Origin: Gerris lacustris
Lineage: Eukaryota > Arthropoda > Insecta > Hemiptera > Gerridae
Direction of reading: 5' to 3'
NCBI GenBank assembly: GCA_951217055.1
Contig: OX578281.1
Span: 14,602,447 to 14,666,446, forward strand
DNA length: 64,000 nucleotides
Part shown: positions 11,140 to 22,475 of the stretch, in pieces
Layout: the number at the start of each line of letters is the position of its first letter
Position numbering within the stretch: position 1 is the first letter of the stretch
Program-made: the position numbers and the translations under genes
Notes under the pieces: model-generated
The model's database searches: none
What the model saw: only the letters and a program-made list of their open reading frames with translations
What the model was told of the DNA's origin: nothing

Positions 11140-12572
11140 TCCCTTTTAAAACCGGTGGTGAGAAAAAATGAATAAAATGGAAAAACTTAATGGAAAAATT
11201 GTGTGTTGGATTTTTTGTTGATAAAATATTTTCATCTCTTTAGCGACCAGAATAAAAGAGAGCGAAGCAGTAATAATAAGTTACGTCTACGAATAAATTT
11301 TGCTGCAATAAATTGAAGTACATCATTTTAACAATATAATATCGAGTATATTTTAAGATAATCTTAAGAGAAAGTGACGCCGAATTTTTGGCACTTCTTT
11401 AGAAAAAAAACAGAGGGGAGTAACAATCTAAAGAAGGCGTACGGAATGTTCTTCTTTAGACTGTTACTCTCCTATAAAGACAGAAGTGATATATTCTTCT
11501 GTCTCAAAGTACATTAGACTTAGACTAAGCATCCCATTGTCTAAACAGTTATTTAGTCACCTAAAAAAAACATAGGGGAGTAACAATCTAAAGAAGTACC
11601 AAATTTTTATTTGTAAATAAAACCAATCAATTCTTAATAGATAAGTTCGTACATAGATGGTCTACAACAATAGTGATTTACTGTACTGTATCTTCACTAA
11701 TAAGTAAAATATCAATTTTCTCCATTTCATAGAAAAACATTGAGTCATGGGTATTTTTTGGGGTATTGACTCCACATATCGACATTTCAATGTTTTTTTT
11801 TCAAAATATTAATCTAGCAGATGGATCTTAAGGCTCTACCGCTCTTTGAGGTTAGGAAAAACAGTAAAATTACAATTATACTGGTTCTAAGCAAGATATC
11901 AAAAATCTAATCACAGGCTTCATTCCTAATTTTAATTCTGCACAATTTGAGCCCTATTTTAACTTTCTATGATAAATAGTACAGGCGCCATTTCAATACA
12001 ACGAGTTTTATCGTTGTATTGAAATGAATAGAACTTCTATTGGTAACATATAGTACAATGTATAAAAGTGAAACCCAATCTACCTCCTAGGTTATATTCT
12101 AACTTCCTGGCACGATATTTAAGAGCGTCACATTTTGCATGTCTTTTAATGAAACTTCAGCACGCCTATCGCCAAAATATTGTACTCTAAATGAAAACAT
12201 ATTGACCTCCTGTTAAATCCTAACTTCCTGGCACGATATTTAAAAGCGTTACGTTGTTCATTTTGTTTTTTTGCCTGACGGAAATGTCTTCTGTCCCCCT
12301 GTTAGCTCCGGAGGAAGAAGAAATTTACACATCGGTACTTCTTTAGATTGTTACTCCCTTATGTTTATACAAATACAAAAGACTGACTAAATAAGTATTA
12401 AGACAAAGGGATGTTTAGCCCAATATACTTTGGGACCAAGGAATATCACATTTCTGTTTTTATAAGGGGAGTAACAGTCTAAAGAAGAAAATTCCGTACA
12501 CCTTCTTTAGATTGTTACTCTTCTCTGTTTTTTATAAGGGGAGTAACAATCTAAAGAAGTGCCGGTTAGGCA
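11140..12572 (+). mobile_element. Family D composite element with long inverted ends
   Basis: Modules at about 11390-11605 and 12335-12566 are inverted copies of each other. Each contains GGGGAGTAACAATCTAAAG motifs, a hairpin pair of CTTCTTTAGAYTGTTACTC and a long AGACTTAGACTAAGCATCCC-type arm. Between them lie two direct CTTCCTGGCACGATATTTAA units (12107, 12226) and a palindrome near 11992-12026. The left flank 11140-11390 is shared with 17260-17480 and so belongs to the element. No protein domain was recognised. Confidence 0.7.
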
Positions 12573-13288
12573 GATGAGTAAACACATCTGCCTAATAGGA
12601 GGTTAAACAATGACCAATAAATAGTCTTTGATTTGTTAAACAAAAAGAAAAATCTAAATAAATTAAACAACACGAGGAAGTTTACTAACTTGTTCCACTG
12701 AGTAGGTATCGTTTATTTATACTTTCTAAGCCAGTTAGTTCAAGGGTCGATATCTTAGGACCAGTTTAGGAAGTAACCCACACCCTCCATCTCTTTTATC
12801 CCCAAACTTAAGAATTTTATCCTGTCAAGTCTTAGAACCTGTTTCTCTTACGTTTAACTACTTTTCTTGACTAAGTCCTTCCCTATCTTCAAGTCTCAAG
12901 ATGTTATTTAACTCCTCCCAGCCAACAGTAAGAAAATTCTACAAGTGCTTCGTCCTGTTTATTTATTTATTTATTTATTTTTTTATTTTATTATTATTTT
13001 TTTTTATCTTCTCTAGAAAATACCTATTCTGTAGAACACCCTGTTTCCTGACGTCTCTCTTCATATCAAAAAACACTTTATATATTAAACAGTAAACAAA
13101 AAAAAAAAAAAATCTAAAAAGCTTTTACCCAAACGAATCTTATTATATACAAATTACTGTTATATTTTGACCGTGTGACTCCTTTTAAAGAAGAAAATGT
13201 AATCTTATACACTTTTAGATTACAGATTCTGCATTTATTAGAAGAAAAAATATTAAAAAATCAAACTAAATATATTCTTCCATTTTAT
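12573..13288. other. AT-rich gene-free stretch
   Basis: Contains T-rich low-complexity DNA near 12960-13005. A 64-aa ORF across it is not credible as a gene. Confidence 0.35.
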
Positions 13289-13289
13289 T

Positions 13290-15370
13290 TTTAATTGATA
13301 TGTTTTAGCTCGGGGCTCGAAGTACAGAAGAAATGTCCGTCAAAAACGTGCCAGGATGTTTAGGATTTAACAGGAGGTCGATAGGTTTTCATTTATAATA
13401 CAATACTTTGACGATAATATTACGAATATTTTGCTGAAGTTTTCAATAAACGATATGCTAAAAGTGACGCTCGTAAATATCGTGCCAGGAAGTTAGAATA
13501 TAATAGGAGGTAGATCGGTTTTTACTTTTATTCATTGTAGTACTATATTTCGCCGATAGAAGTTCTAAATTTTATATAAAATGATATCAGAGCTCCTAGT
13601 GGATCAAATGGTAATCAAAATGGATTAATGTCTCATTATTTCACAGATTAAGATCCATCTACTAAATCAATTAGACAAATCTATACTGATTTTCGCCACT
13701 TCATGGAAAAGCATTGAAATGTCGATATGTGGATTTAATGCCCAAAACATATTTATCTATGATTCAATGTTTTACCATGAAATCGATTTTTTTTTTTTAA
13801 TAAAACATTTTGCAACGCTAATAATTGCACAATATCAAGTACAGTCAATACACACTCTCTCATTCGAAGCACATAATTACACATAATTATTTTCATAATT
13901 AAAAATATATGCAATTACATTATTTATGCTTCAAAATGTTTAAAATAATTAAGGAAAATTCCTAGTTATAATATTGTCATTTCGAGTTTTTGAACTATTA
14001 TATATTTAGGGCACGACTGCCTATTTTCGGACTTGAATAATAAAACTAATAAACGGAGTGGTTCGTCCATAAAAGTAATGAAAAATTATGAACAGAGAGA
14101 AAGAAGAAATACTAAACAAAACAAATGAATTCTACGATAAAGAGCTTGACTGTACTTAACACAAGAGCAAGGACAATACAAATCCTTTACCCCGCTCACA
14201 TTACGGGTTGCCTATGGGTGCGGTGAAACCATTGTTAACACCTGTTTTTGTTTTTATAAAAATAAAGGATCTCGAAGACCTTACCTCCATATAATAGAGG
14301 TGTAAAGTTCACTTATCTATAGCAATATATAGATAATCCCGGACGCAACCGCACACGAGGGACCAGATGTTTCCTTACTACTAAGTGAATATCGACTGTG
14401 AATGTGAATTAAATATAAATTGAGAATAGCGAGATCATTCCAAAGTTGTACATTTACAAACGCATCGAAAAAATGTATTTTCGTCTATAAGGTATAAAAC
14501 AAACGATATACTTATTTTCTCCATATCATGGAAAAACATTGAATCGTGGATAAGTTTTTGGGCATTGAATTCACATATCGACAATCCAATGAAATTTCCA
14601 TGAAGTGGAAATTTTCCATGGTGGAAATAGATCTTAAGGCTCTACCGCCCTTTGAGGTTAGAAAAAACAGTAAAATTAAAATTCAAAAAGATTTAAAAAA
14701 TCTAAGTCAGGCTTCAATCCCAATTTTAATTCTACACAATTTGATCCCTATATCAACTTCATATGATAAATATTACAGGCGCCATTTCAATATACGATAA
14801 AACTCGTTGTATTGAAATAGTTGTAGTATTTATTGCAGTAGGGAGTTGAAATAGGGCTCAAATTGTGCAGAATCAAAATTAGCAATGAAGCCTGTACTTA
14901 GATTTTTGATATCTTGCTTAGAACCAATAATATTTTCATTTTAATGATTTTTCTAACCTCAAAGGGCGGTATAAGGCTCTATAGGGCCCTATAGGCCTAT
15001 AGGGCGGTATAGCTGTGAAATTATGCAACATTAATCCATTATGATAACCATTTGGTCCGCTAGGAGCACTGATATCTTTGTATGTAAAAATTAGAACCTT
15101 CATCGGCGAAATGTCGTACTAACAAGAATGCAAGTGAAAACCAATCTACCTCCTTTAATATTCCAGCTTCCTGGCACGATATTTAAGTGTTATTTCGCAC
15201 TTCGTTTATTCAAACTTCAGCCTAATTGTCAAAATATTGTACTATAAATCGACCTCCTGTTAAATTCTAACTTCCTGGCACAATAATTTAACAGCATCAC
15301 ATTTTTCATGTCGTTTTTTGCGTGACGAAAATGTCTTCTGTCCCCCGTAGAAGTTGCTTCTAAGCCAGCG
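13290..15370. mobile_element. Inverted pair of family D internal modules
   Basis: 13290-13800 is the reverse complement of family D interior sequence (ATCGTGCCAGGAAGTTAG, GGAGGTMGAT). 14510-15370 carries the same text in plus orientation (CTTCCTGGCACGATATTTAA near 15172, TCTTCTGTCCCC near 15333). The spacer 13800-14510 is AT-rich and includes an unexplained segment at 14230-14400. The interior near 14785-14820 has an ATTTCAATA/TATTGAAAT palindrome also present near 12000. Near 14980-15010 there is a small CTATAGGGCCCTATAG palindrome. Confidence 0.65.
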
Positions 15371-15394
15371 TTCTAGACAAAACTAGATCCTTAT

Positions 15395-15611
15395 TTTGTT
15401 TATATACAAATCTTCATTTTACTTTTTCTTTTATCACCCAATCGACACATCATTAGGTCATTACAGAACGGGGAATATTCTGCCACTTCCAGCATGAATG
15501 CATGTCTCGCGTCTCTGGTATTTGAACTCAACATATTTGTCGGTGTTACGACCCAGGTTTCAGGTGGCGTTGCGAGTACTTTAACCACTCGGTTACGCCC
15601 CCCCCCCTCCC
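15395..15611 (-). mobile_element. tRNA-derived SINE, minus strand
   Basis: Read on the minus strand, a G-rich start is followed by GTAACCGAGTGGTTAAAGTA (A-box-like D arm) and GAGTTCAAATACC (B-box-like), then a body and an A-rich tail (AAAAGAAAAAGTAAAATG). The head has the same layout as the better SINE at 40532-40734. A convincing TSD was not found. The 62-aa ORF here is spurious. Confidence 0.6.
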
Positions 15612-16086
15612 CTTATATTTAATGTTAAAAATAATAATATTTTAAACCATTGATAGCTAAAGTGTATATACAGATGTTAAAGAGTCTAACCCGATCCTCT
15701 AAGGCTACTTTGATATAATTTAAATATTTTTGGGGCTGCCGTGAACAGATCATTACTTGGAACCACTAGTTTAGGCCACTGAACTATAAAACGTTTCTGA
15801 ACTTAACAACAATAATATATATGAACCTTAAACCACACAAGTAGTAGAGCAGCTTTTAGCAACAATAGAGAAGACAACTTTATTACACACAATTGCGACT
15901 GTACATAACCAAAACCACTTGGAGCAAGACTCCTTCTCATCACTCAACCTCACCCCACTCCTCGCTTCGAGTAAATTACATTCTAGATTCTAGATAGTGC
16001 TGGATACCAACATCTCAGCGGGCAACTATAATGGAGGAAAACGTCAAATAACTTCCTAGCTTTATTTAAGAATGGGATGCTTGTTT
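15612..16086. other. Gene-free stretch
   Basis: No recognised feature. Confidence 0.35.
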
Positions 16087-16088
16087 TT

Positions 16089-16661
16089 ACTTTCTTATGT
16101 AAATAGAAAGTATTGCGATAGCGTGAAAATTCGATTTTGAGAGGTTGATAAGTTACCGTTTTGAGGTCCACTGAGTCCAAAAAGTGGTTTTTAAAAAATG
16201 TCTGTCTGTCGGTCTGTCGTCTGTGCAGACGCGTGGAGCCTAAAATAGTTGGCCGATTTTGACGAAAACACATATAATATGTTCAGAAAAATTCATAACC
16301 CAATAAATAATAAATTGAGAACTGAATTTTAGCTCCTAATTGGGAGTGTTATTCCCCAAAAAATTATTCATTGAAAACAGTTCCGACGATTTTGATTTAA
16401 AAAATTCTAAAATGTAGTCTATTTATATATACAAATCAAATGATATATGCTGTTTTTCCGAGAAAAATCTAGTTCTTGAGAGAAAATAGCATTAATCGCA
16501 GACGGAGAGAGGCCGGGTTCGATTCTCCGCCGAGAAGTTATTTGTATGATACATTTCGATAAAATGTTCAATAAAAATTAAATGTACCTACCTACGAAAT
16601 CACAAAACTAATAAATGGAAAACACTGGGCTAAGTAATTTTGGACTCGTATATGAGAAAGT
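16089..16661 (+). mobile_element. Family B MITE, copy with B-box-like motif
   Basis: It starts ACTTTCTTATGTA and ends TATATGAGAAAGT, an inverted pair with mismatches. It shares the full body order with 18371-18907: GTCCACTGAGTCC, AAAATGTCTGTCTGTC, GGAGCC, CCGATTTTGACGAAA and GGGTTCGATTCTCCG near 16515. The last is a close match to the tRNA T-arm/B-box consensus. Similarity continues about 30 bp past the inner TIR (GAGTTGTCTTGGACCGA). Confidence 0.8.
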
Positions 16662-16691
16662 TTGTCTGAGTTGTCTTGGACCGATTTTTTC

Positions 16692-17258
16692 CTTACTTAA
16701 ATTATATTTAATTCACTACAATATTTACGTGTTCAAATTTAAATATTATGCACATTATATTCCTGGAAATTCAAGGCGACGTCTGAAGAGAATGGTCACG
16801 TGACCCTCTTTGAGATTAGCATAATTGTAATTTTAAACTATTAGAGATTAGAATACAACCTCTAGGTGTGGTCTCCTAATCTGCATTATAACTGTGCTGT
16901 ATTTAAATTAGACATAAGCTAGTAGCTAATAGTTGCTATTATATAATAAACGAACAACAAAAGAAAGGAAATTAAATCTCAAATAAAATAATTATACAGG
17001 TATATCTATATTTTTGTAATATTTTAACAAAACGAGTTAGTTTAATTCACTCACAATTTTGAAAAAAACAATCTATACAAAATAAATTTAATAAATAAGG
17101 AATTAACCCTAGTAGAAAGTATTAGTATTAAAACCACTTTATTCATTATTATGGTGTCTTGTGCAGCCTACACTTATCACTTTTGTGAAAACTTTAATTG
17201 CCATACATTATACTAAACCCAAATTAATAAAATTGTTCTTAACCATTAAAATAATAAG
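16692..17258. other. AT-rich gene-free stretch
   Basis: Nothing supported. Confidence 0.35.
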
Positions 17259-17259
17259 G

Positions 17260-17930
17260 TTAATTAAACAAAAAATTGTGTGTCAGATTTTTTGTTAATA
17301 AAAATATTTTTATCTCTTTAGCGTCTAGAATAAAAGAGTGTGAAGCAGTATAATAAGTTACGTCTGCGTATAAATTTGGCTAGAATAAATGGTAGGACAC
17401 CATCATTTTAACAAAATAATATCGAGTACATTTTAAGATAATCTTAAGAGAAGAGACACCGAATTTTCGGCACTTCTTTAGATTGTTACTCCCCTTATAA
17501 AAAAAATAGAGGGGAGTAAAAATCTAAAGAAGGTGTACAGAATGTTCTTCTTCAGACATTTACTCCCCTTATAAAAACGGATGTGTGATATTCCTTTGTC
17601 TCAAAGTACATTAGACTTAGACTAAGCATCCCTTTGTCTTAACAGTTATTTAGTCAGTCAATCATTACCTAAAAAAACATAGGGGAGTAACAATCTAAAG
17701 AAGTACCGAGTTTTTATTTTATAACTAAAACCAATCAATTCGTAATAGAAAAGTTCGTACTTAGATGGTCTACAACAATAGTGATTTTCTGTAAATGCAC
17801 AAGTAAGTAAAATAAAACACTAAATTTCTCCATGAATTGGAGAAAAACATCGAGTCATGGATATGTTTTTGGGTATTGGAGTCCAAATATAGACATTTTA
17901 ATGTGTTTTCCAACAGGGGTCGTTAAGGGC
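17260..17930 (+). mobile_element. Family D element, left half
   Basis: Matches 11140-11830: ATCTCTTTAGCG, AAGTTACGTCT, ATTTTAAGATAATCTTAAGA, then the GGGGAGTAACAATCTAAAG hairpin modules (17480-17710), GATGGTCTACAACAATAG and AAACATYGAGTCATGG. The right half with the CTTCCTGGCACGATA units is absent. Confidence 0.7.
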
Positions 17931-17954
17931 TTAAATAATAAAAGACGCAGTTAT

Positions 17955-18165
17955 TTCACTCGTTAGATTGCACTTCTTTAGGTTAGTCCCCTTATTAAAA
18001 AAATAGAGGGGAGTAACAGTCTAAAGAAGGTGTACGGAATTTTCTTCTTTAGACTATTACTCCTCTTATGTATATTGGTCTAAACATCCCTTTTGATATT
18101 TAGTCAAAGTCATTTTTATCCTAAAACAACATAGGAGAGTAACAATCTAAAGAAGTACATAATAT
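17955..18165 (-). mobile_element. Family D terminal module, extra copy
   Basis: A further GCACTTCTTTAG ... GGGGAGTAACAGTCTAAAG ... ACTATTACTCCTC hairpin set immediately follows the left half above, ending GAGTAACAATCTAAAGAAG. It may be the remaining right end of the same, internally deleted element. Confidence 0.6.
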
Positions 18166-18370
18166 CCTATTCAGACTTACATAGGATCTTATTTTCTTAG
18201 AAATAATCATTTATATTTGCTAGCTGTTTAGCTGTTTGTTACTTCCCTATAAATATTTTAAATTTAAACATTATTAATAGAATTTAAATAATACGTAAAA
18301 ATGAATATCTTTAAGAGGCTCACGTTTTTTTTTGTTTTTTTTTTCGTTTTCTTTCATTAAATCACTTTTT

Positions 18371-18907
18371 ACTTTCTCATATAAAGAGAAACTATTGTGA
18401 TGGCGCGAAAATTCGATTTTGAGATTTTGATGGATTTACACGTTTTGAGGTCCCCTGAGTCCAAAAAAGTGGCCTGGAGCCTAAACTACTAGGCCGATTT
18501 TGACGAAATTTGGCATACATGTTCAGAAAAATCATACCCCGAGGCGAAATCGAGAAATGAATTTTAGCTCTAAATTTAGGGGCGCTACCTTCAAAAACTC
18601 TGAAAAAACATGAAAAAAAATTATTTCTCGAAAACGGCTCCGACGATTTTGATTAAAAAATTCTAAAATGTAGTCCATTTGAATACGAATCCAACGATAT
18701 AATAAGCCGTTTTCCAGGGAAAAATCTAGTTCCTTAGAAAATAACTTAAAACGCGGACGGAGAGAGCCCGGGTTCGATTCCCCGTCCTGGAGAAGTTATT
18801 TTTATGGTAAATTTTGATATATTTTTCAATAATAATTAAACGTACTTACGAAAACTAATAAATGGAAAACATTGGCTAAGTAATTATGAACTCGTATATG
18901 AGAAAGT
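18371..18907 (+). mobile_element. Family B MITE, best plus-strand copy
   Basis: Perfect 13-bp TIRs: ACTTTCTCATATA at 18371-18383 and TATATGAGAAAGT at 18895-18907. It is 537 bp and non-coding. The segment near 18770-18785 reads GGGTTCGATTCCCCG, an exact tRNA B-box type sequence, preceded by GCGGACGGAGAGAG. It lacks the GTCTGTC-rich insert found in other copies. Confidence 0.88.
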
Positions 18908-18939
18908 TTGTCTGAGTTGTCTCGGACCGATTTTTTTAC

Positions 18940-19320
18940 GTCAATCAATGTCAAACTATTTCAGACCGGTTATTGTTTGTTTTTCGGAAATCACTTTAAC
19001 AGGTAGACTACTTGTTAAAGTTCTTGATGGTCTGTAAATTAGTGCAGGATTTGAAACAATATATATTTATAGAGAGATGGAGAGATTTGTGAGGAACAAA
19101 AAAAAGTACTTACAAATTTGCTGAAATTGTGGCATCGATCCAAGGGTTCTTTAATAACCACTTCTGTCCATTTTCCGTAGAATGCCAATTGTCATAATTA
19201 GCTGGTTATACTGCGAGCAGGTGAATCACATTAACACGATAATGCCCTGAAACATTAGAGTAAATTATTAAAATTTTATTTAATGACATTAAATAGAAGT
19301 TACTTAATAGAGTTAATTAA
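18940..19320. other. Gene-free stretch
   Basis: No recognised feature. Confidence 0.35.
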
Positions 19321-20334
19321 TAGACTGCCAATTAATGTGGCATATAGCTTCCTCGCGTCCTTTCACGTATACTTTATGATTTTACAACCAATTATTGCCT
19401 TATATTATTAATATATATTTTTTTTTTATAATTCCTCCCCCCCCCCTATTTTTTTAAATCTGATAACACTGTTCGTGTTGATTTTACTAAAGGTCAAATT
19501 CTTAATGTTTCCGATTTAAAAAATTCCAAGACAGAAATCCTTTACTGACATTAGGGAGAATATCTTAGGTCTTGTGTCTGCCCCCTCCTCAGTCGGTCTG
19601 TCACTCAATAATTTTAAAAATATATGAAAAACAAATTATCCTATTTTAATGAAATTCGGATGGTAGGTCAAAATTAGCCCATTGTTGGTGCCATATAAGT
19701 TTCAACCTTCTGCGACCATTTGTTTTCCTTCCACATGCGCACAAACATACATTTATTTACATGTAACTAGGTGCACCTACTTCTTCAAAAGTAAGCATCT
19801 GATTTATAAGAAATTTAGATGGTTTGTCAAAAGTAAGCCTGCTGATATAGCCTCACAATAGTCTCAAACGTTTACGCTATTTATTTATTTTTTCTAAATT
19901 GATACTTTAATTCATGTAAAAAATCAAAACAATTTTAAAAGATCTAAAAAAAAGGGGGGGGGGATTGAATAAATTTGAAAACTAGATAGCAAAGCATAAA
20001 ATCGTTAAAGTATTGGACGCGAGGAAGTTATCTCACACTAATTGACAAACTAGTTTTCTGTGGTTTGTCAATATTAGCCCACATATTGCCCCAGATAAAT
20101 TTTAAACACCTGCGCTGACAAATAAATACATTTATAATTGACAAATACAACATTGATAATTGATACATTAATCATTGTAAAAAATCATAAAGATTTTGTT
20201 AAAACGAGAAGAATAAAAATAAAAAAGAGGAAGCAGTTAAAACAATTAGACAATAATGGGTAGTTAAAGGAAAATATCAATAAAGTACGTGATAAGACGC
20301 GAGGAAGCTATGTGCCACATAAATTGGCAGTCTA
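19321..20334 (+). mobile_element. Family C element, 1.0 kb with long TIRs
   Basis: The left end starts TAGACTGCCAATTAATGTGG. The right end is its inverted copy, ending CCACATAAATTGGCAGTCTA, and similarity runs about 55 bp inward (AGCTTCCTCGCGTC). The terminal TA on both sides fits a Tc1/mariner-type TA duplication. A second inner end at about 20010-20055 (GACGCGAGGAAGTTATCTC) indicates a nested or rearranged copy. Minus-strand family C body text lies at 19470-19930. No transposase was found. Confidence 0.85.
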
Positions 20335-20467
20335 TATTTTAACTAGATGTAGTCAGGATTAAAGGATTTTTGGATACTATAATATGTGTTATATTTCATT
20401 TACATTTTTTTTTTTAAATCAAATTATAATTATCAATAACCATGGGAGACATACAGAGAAAAATACA

Positions 20468-20545
20468 CCCCCGCACCGGGACTCGAACCACGGGTTCTCC
20501 TATTAATCCGTTACAGGTGCTCTTACCAACTGAGCTATACGGGAG
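20468..20545 (-). tRNA. tRNA-like sequence, probably degenerate (GGA in anticodon loop)
   Basis: On the minus strand, CTCCCGT pairs with GCGGGGG as a 7-bp acceptor stem. The D arm AGCTCAGTTGGTAAGAGC is canonical and the T loop is TTCGAGT. The T stem needs a bulged T (CCG-T-GG against CCCGG). The anticodon arm has CCTGT/ATAGG with a 9-nt loop that contains GGA. The loop size and bulge argue against a normal tRNA. The short extra arm also argues against tRNA-Ser, which GGA would imply. No intron or CCA is encoded. Best read as a tRNA-derived promoter unit. Confidence 0.55.
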
Positions 20546-20824
20546 AATGATTTTCCTCTGTCGTTACCGATACAAATTCCCCGAATCCAAGCTTTCAATC
20601 ATATTCTACAAATCTAGAGAGCCAAATATTCACGGCAATAGAACTAGATTGAGAATTAACGCTTATAATTATAAATTACTCAATTAGTACCTGTACCTAG
20701 TACAATCTATTAGAAATTCAAATTTTTAAGTTTTTGCAGTTTTCATACTACGGAAAGATTAAATTTTACTTTAAATCAAATTATAATTATCAATAACTAC
20801 GGGAGACATACAGAGAAAAATACA

Positions 20825-20905
20825 CCCCCGCACCGGGACTCGAACCACGGGTCGTCCTATTAATCCGTTACAGGTGCTCTTACCTGTAACTGAGCTATAC
20901 GGGAG
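20825..20905 (-). tRNA. tRNA-like sequence, second tandem copy
   Basis: Nearly identical to the copy at 20468-20545 but with a 3-nt insertion in the D loop (GTTACAGGTAAGAGC on the minus strand) and base changes next to the anticodon arm. The acceptor stem and T loop are preserved. Probably a pseudogene-like SINE or satellite component. Confidence 0.5.
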
Positions 20906-21316
20906 AATGATTTTTCTCTGTCGTTACCGATACAAAATCCCCGAATGCAAGCTTTCAATCATATTCTACAAATCTAGAGACCCAAATAATAATAATTTAT
21001 ATGATAATTATAATTTGATTTAAAGTAAAATTTAATCTTTCCGTAGAATGAAAACTACCAAAAACTTAAAAATTTGAATTACATAATTTATCGAAATGAA
21101 AGATATGGTAAAGGTTTATTATTCAAGTGTTATTTAGTTTTAAGTAAGTTCAATGAAATCTTAAACATACTTATCTACATACGCCACTTACCAACTACAT
21201 AATATCCCATTTTACCAACTATCTCTTAACACTAGTTGTAAACCTATCTCAATCCATACTTAAACTCTGTTGTTCTGAAACCCAGAGTTCAAATCCAACC
21301 AAATTCAATCTTCTAA

Positions 21317-22472
21317 AGCCGCGTCCACACCGGACGCGCATTCGCAAACAGGGTTTGCAAACGTTTGCAAACAACTGCAAACACGACGTCCACACCGGCC
21401 GCGCATTCTTGACAAACAGGTGTTTGCAAACGTTTGTCCTTGTTCCCAGTTATTATTCATTATTTTCTTACAGACTACATCATCAAGTACTAAATAAAAC
21501 TATATTGCACTTGCATTAACTTTGTAATATGGTTCTATCAAAATAATATCGGTAATATCGGTATAAGCGCCGGCTTATTTATTATCATTGGTGAGTTAGT
21601 AAAAAATGGCAATAATAAAAGATGACGAAGAGTCTGGATGTCAAATAAATGTTCTCCTCGATCATCCCTGATTTTAGATAATTATTTCTACAAAAATACA
21701 ACTCCAAAACATATAGAAATTTTATACAAATAGAAATCTGTTCTTTTGGTGGAAAAAAGATAAATATCAATGCAATATTTCGTCTTATGAGACCCCATAG
21801 GCCTGTGCCTTAAGTAATACGCTTGGAAGCAATATAATTATTTTATGGCGGACCTGGGTTATGTTTAGTTTACATTTTATTTATATTTAGTTTGTTCTGT
21901 TTTCTTATTGACTCAGTCGTTCGTGTCAACCCAAAAATAAATATATTCTTAATTTATCGACAGTTTAATTTGTTTCTAATTTATCATTATTTATATATAT
22001 ATATTTGAGTGTACCCTATAAAGGACACCCATAATTTTAAAAAATAGTAAGACGCATTTTTGGACCTTTTATGTCATATAATATATATACCTAATTTATC
22101 TATTTAATCCAGTTATTCATAATATTGGATTTACATAAACTCATCTCTAGTTTCAATCACTATTTATTAATTAGTATATATTATTAATTATATTTAGTTA
22201 TTTGATGCTATAGTCATAAATAATACGAATGAAAAAAAATTATACATTTAACAGGTTTCCAAGTCAAACCACAGGCTGTTTGCGAATGCTCAAGGAGTTT
22301 GCTCAAAAAGCGTCCACACCAAACGCGCACAAACAGCAAACATCCTTTGATGTACCGACTCTACCCGGAGCGCCCGCGAACACAAACAAGCATTCGTTCG
22401 TGCGCGCGGTGCCGTCCACACCGGCCGCGCATCCCTGTTTAAACACGATGCGCGTCCGGTGTGGACGCGGCT
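21317..22472 (+). mobile_element. Harbinger-like element, TAA target duplication
   Basis: The ends AGCCGCGTCCACACCGGACG and CGTCCGGTGTGGACGCGGCT are perfect inverted repeats, flanked on both sides by TAA (21314-21316 and 22473-22475). The 3-bp TWA duplication is typical of PIF/Harbinger elements. Sub-terminal copies of GTCCACACCGGCCGCGCATYC lie near 21388 and 22412, both followed by a run related to ACAAACAGGTGTTTGCAAAC. It is 1156 bp with no transposase. The 108-aa and 73-aa ORFs at its right end arise from the GC-rich sub-terminal repeats. Confidence 0.88.
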
Positions 22473-22475
22473 TAA

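Larger units (their letters stand above)
20412..21078 (-). repeat. Family J: tandem dimer of tRNA-like units (357-bp period)
   Basis: Two units in direct orientation share AAATCAAATTATAATTATCAA, GGGAGACATACAGAG and the tRNA-like core. The cores start 357 bp apart (20468 and 20825). The second unit is also framed by inverted repeats of about 70 bp, at 20723-20795 and 21005-21078, containing AAGTTTTTG.. and TTTTCATACTACGGAAA. A third unit is at 39220-39660. The 81-aa plus-strand ORF across the first unit is spurious. Confidence 0.8.

Noticed and set aside
18770..18785. tRNA gene at GGGTTCGATTCCCCG
   Set aside because: Only the B-box/T-arm matches. No acceptor or D arm can be paired around it, and it recurs inside MITE copies.
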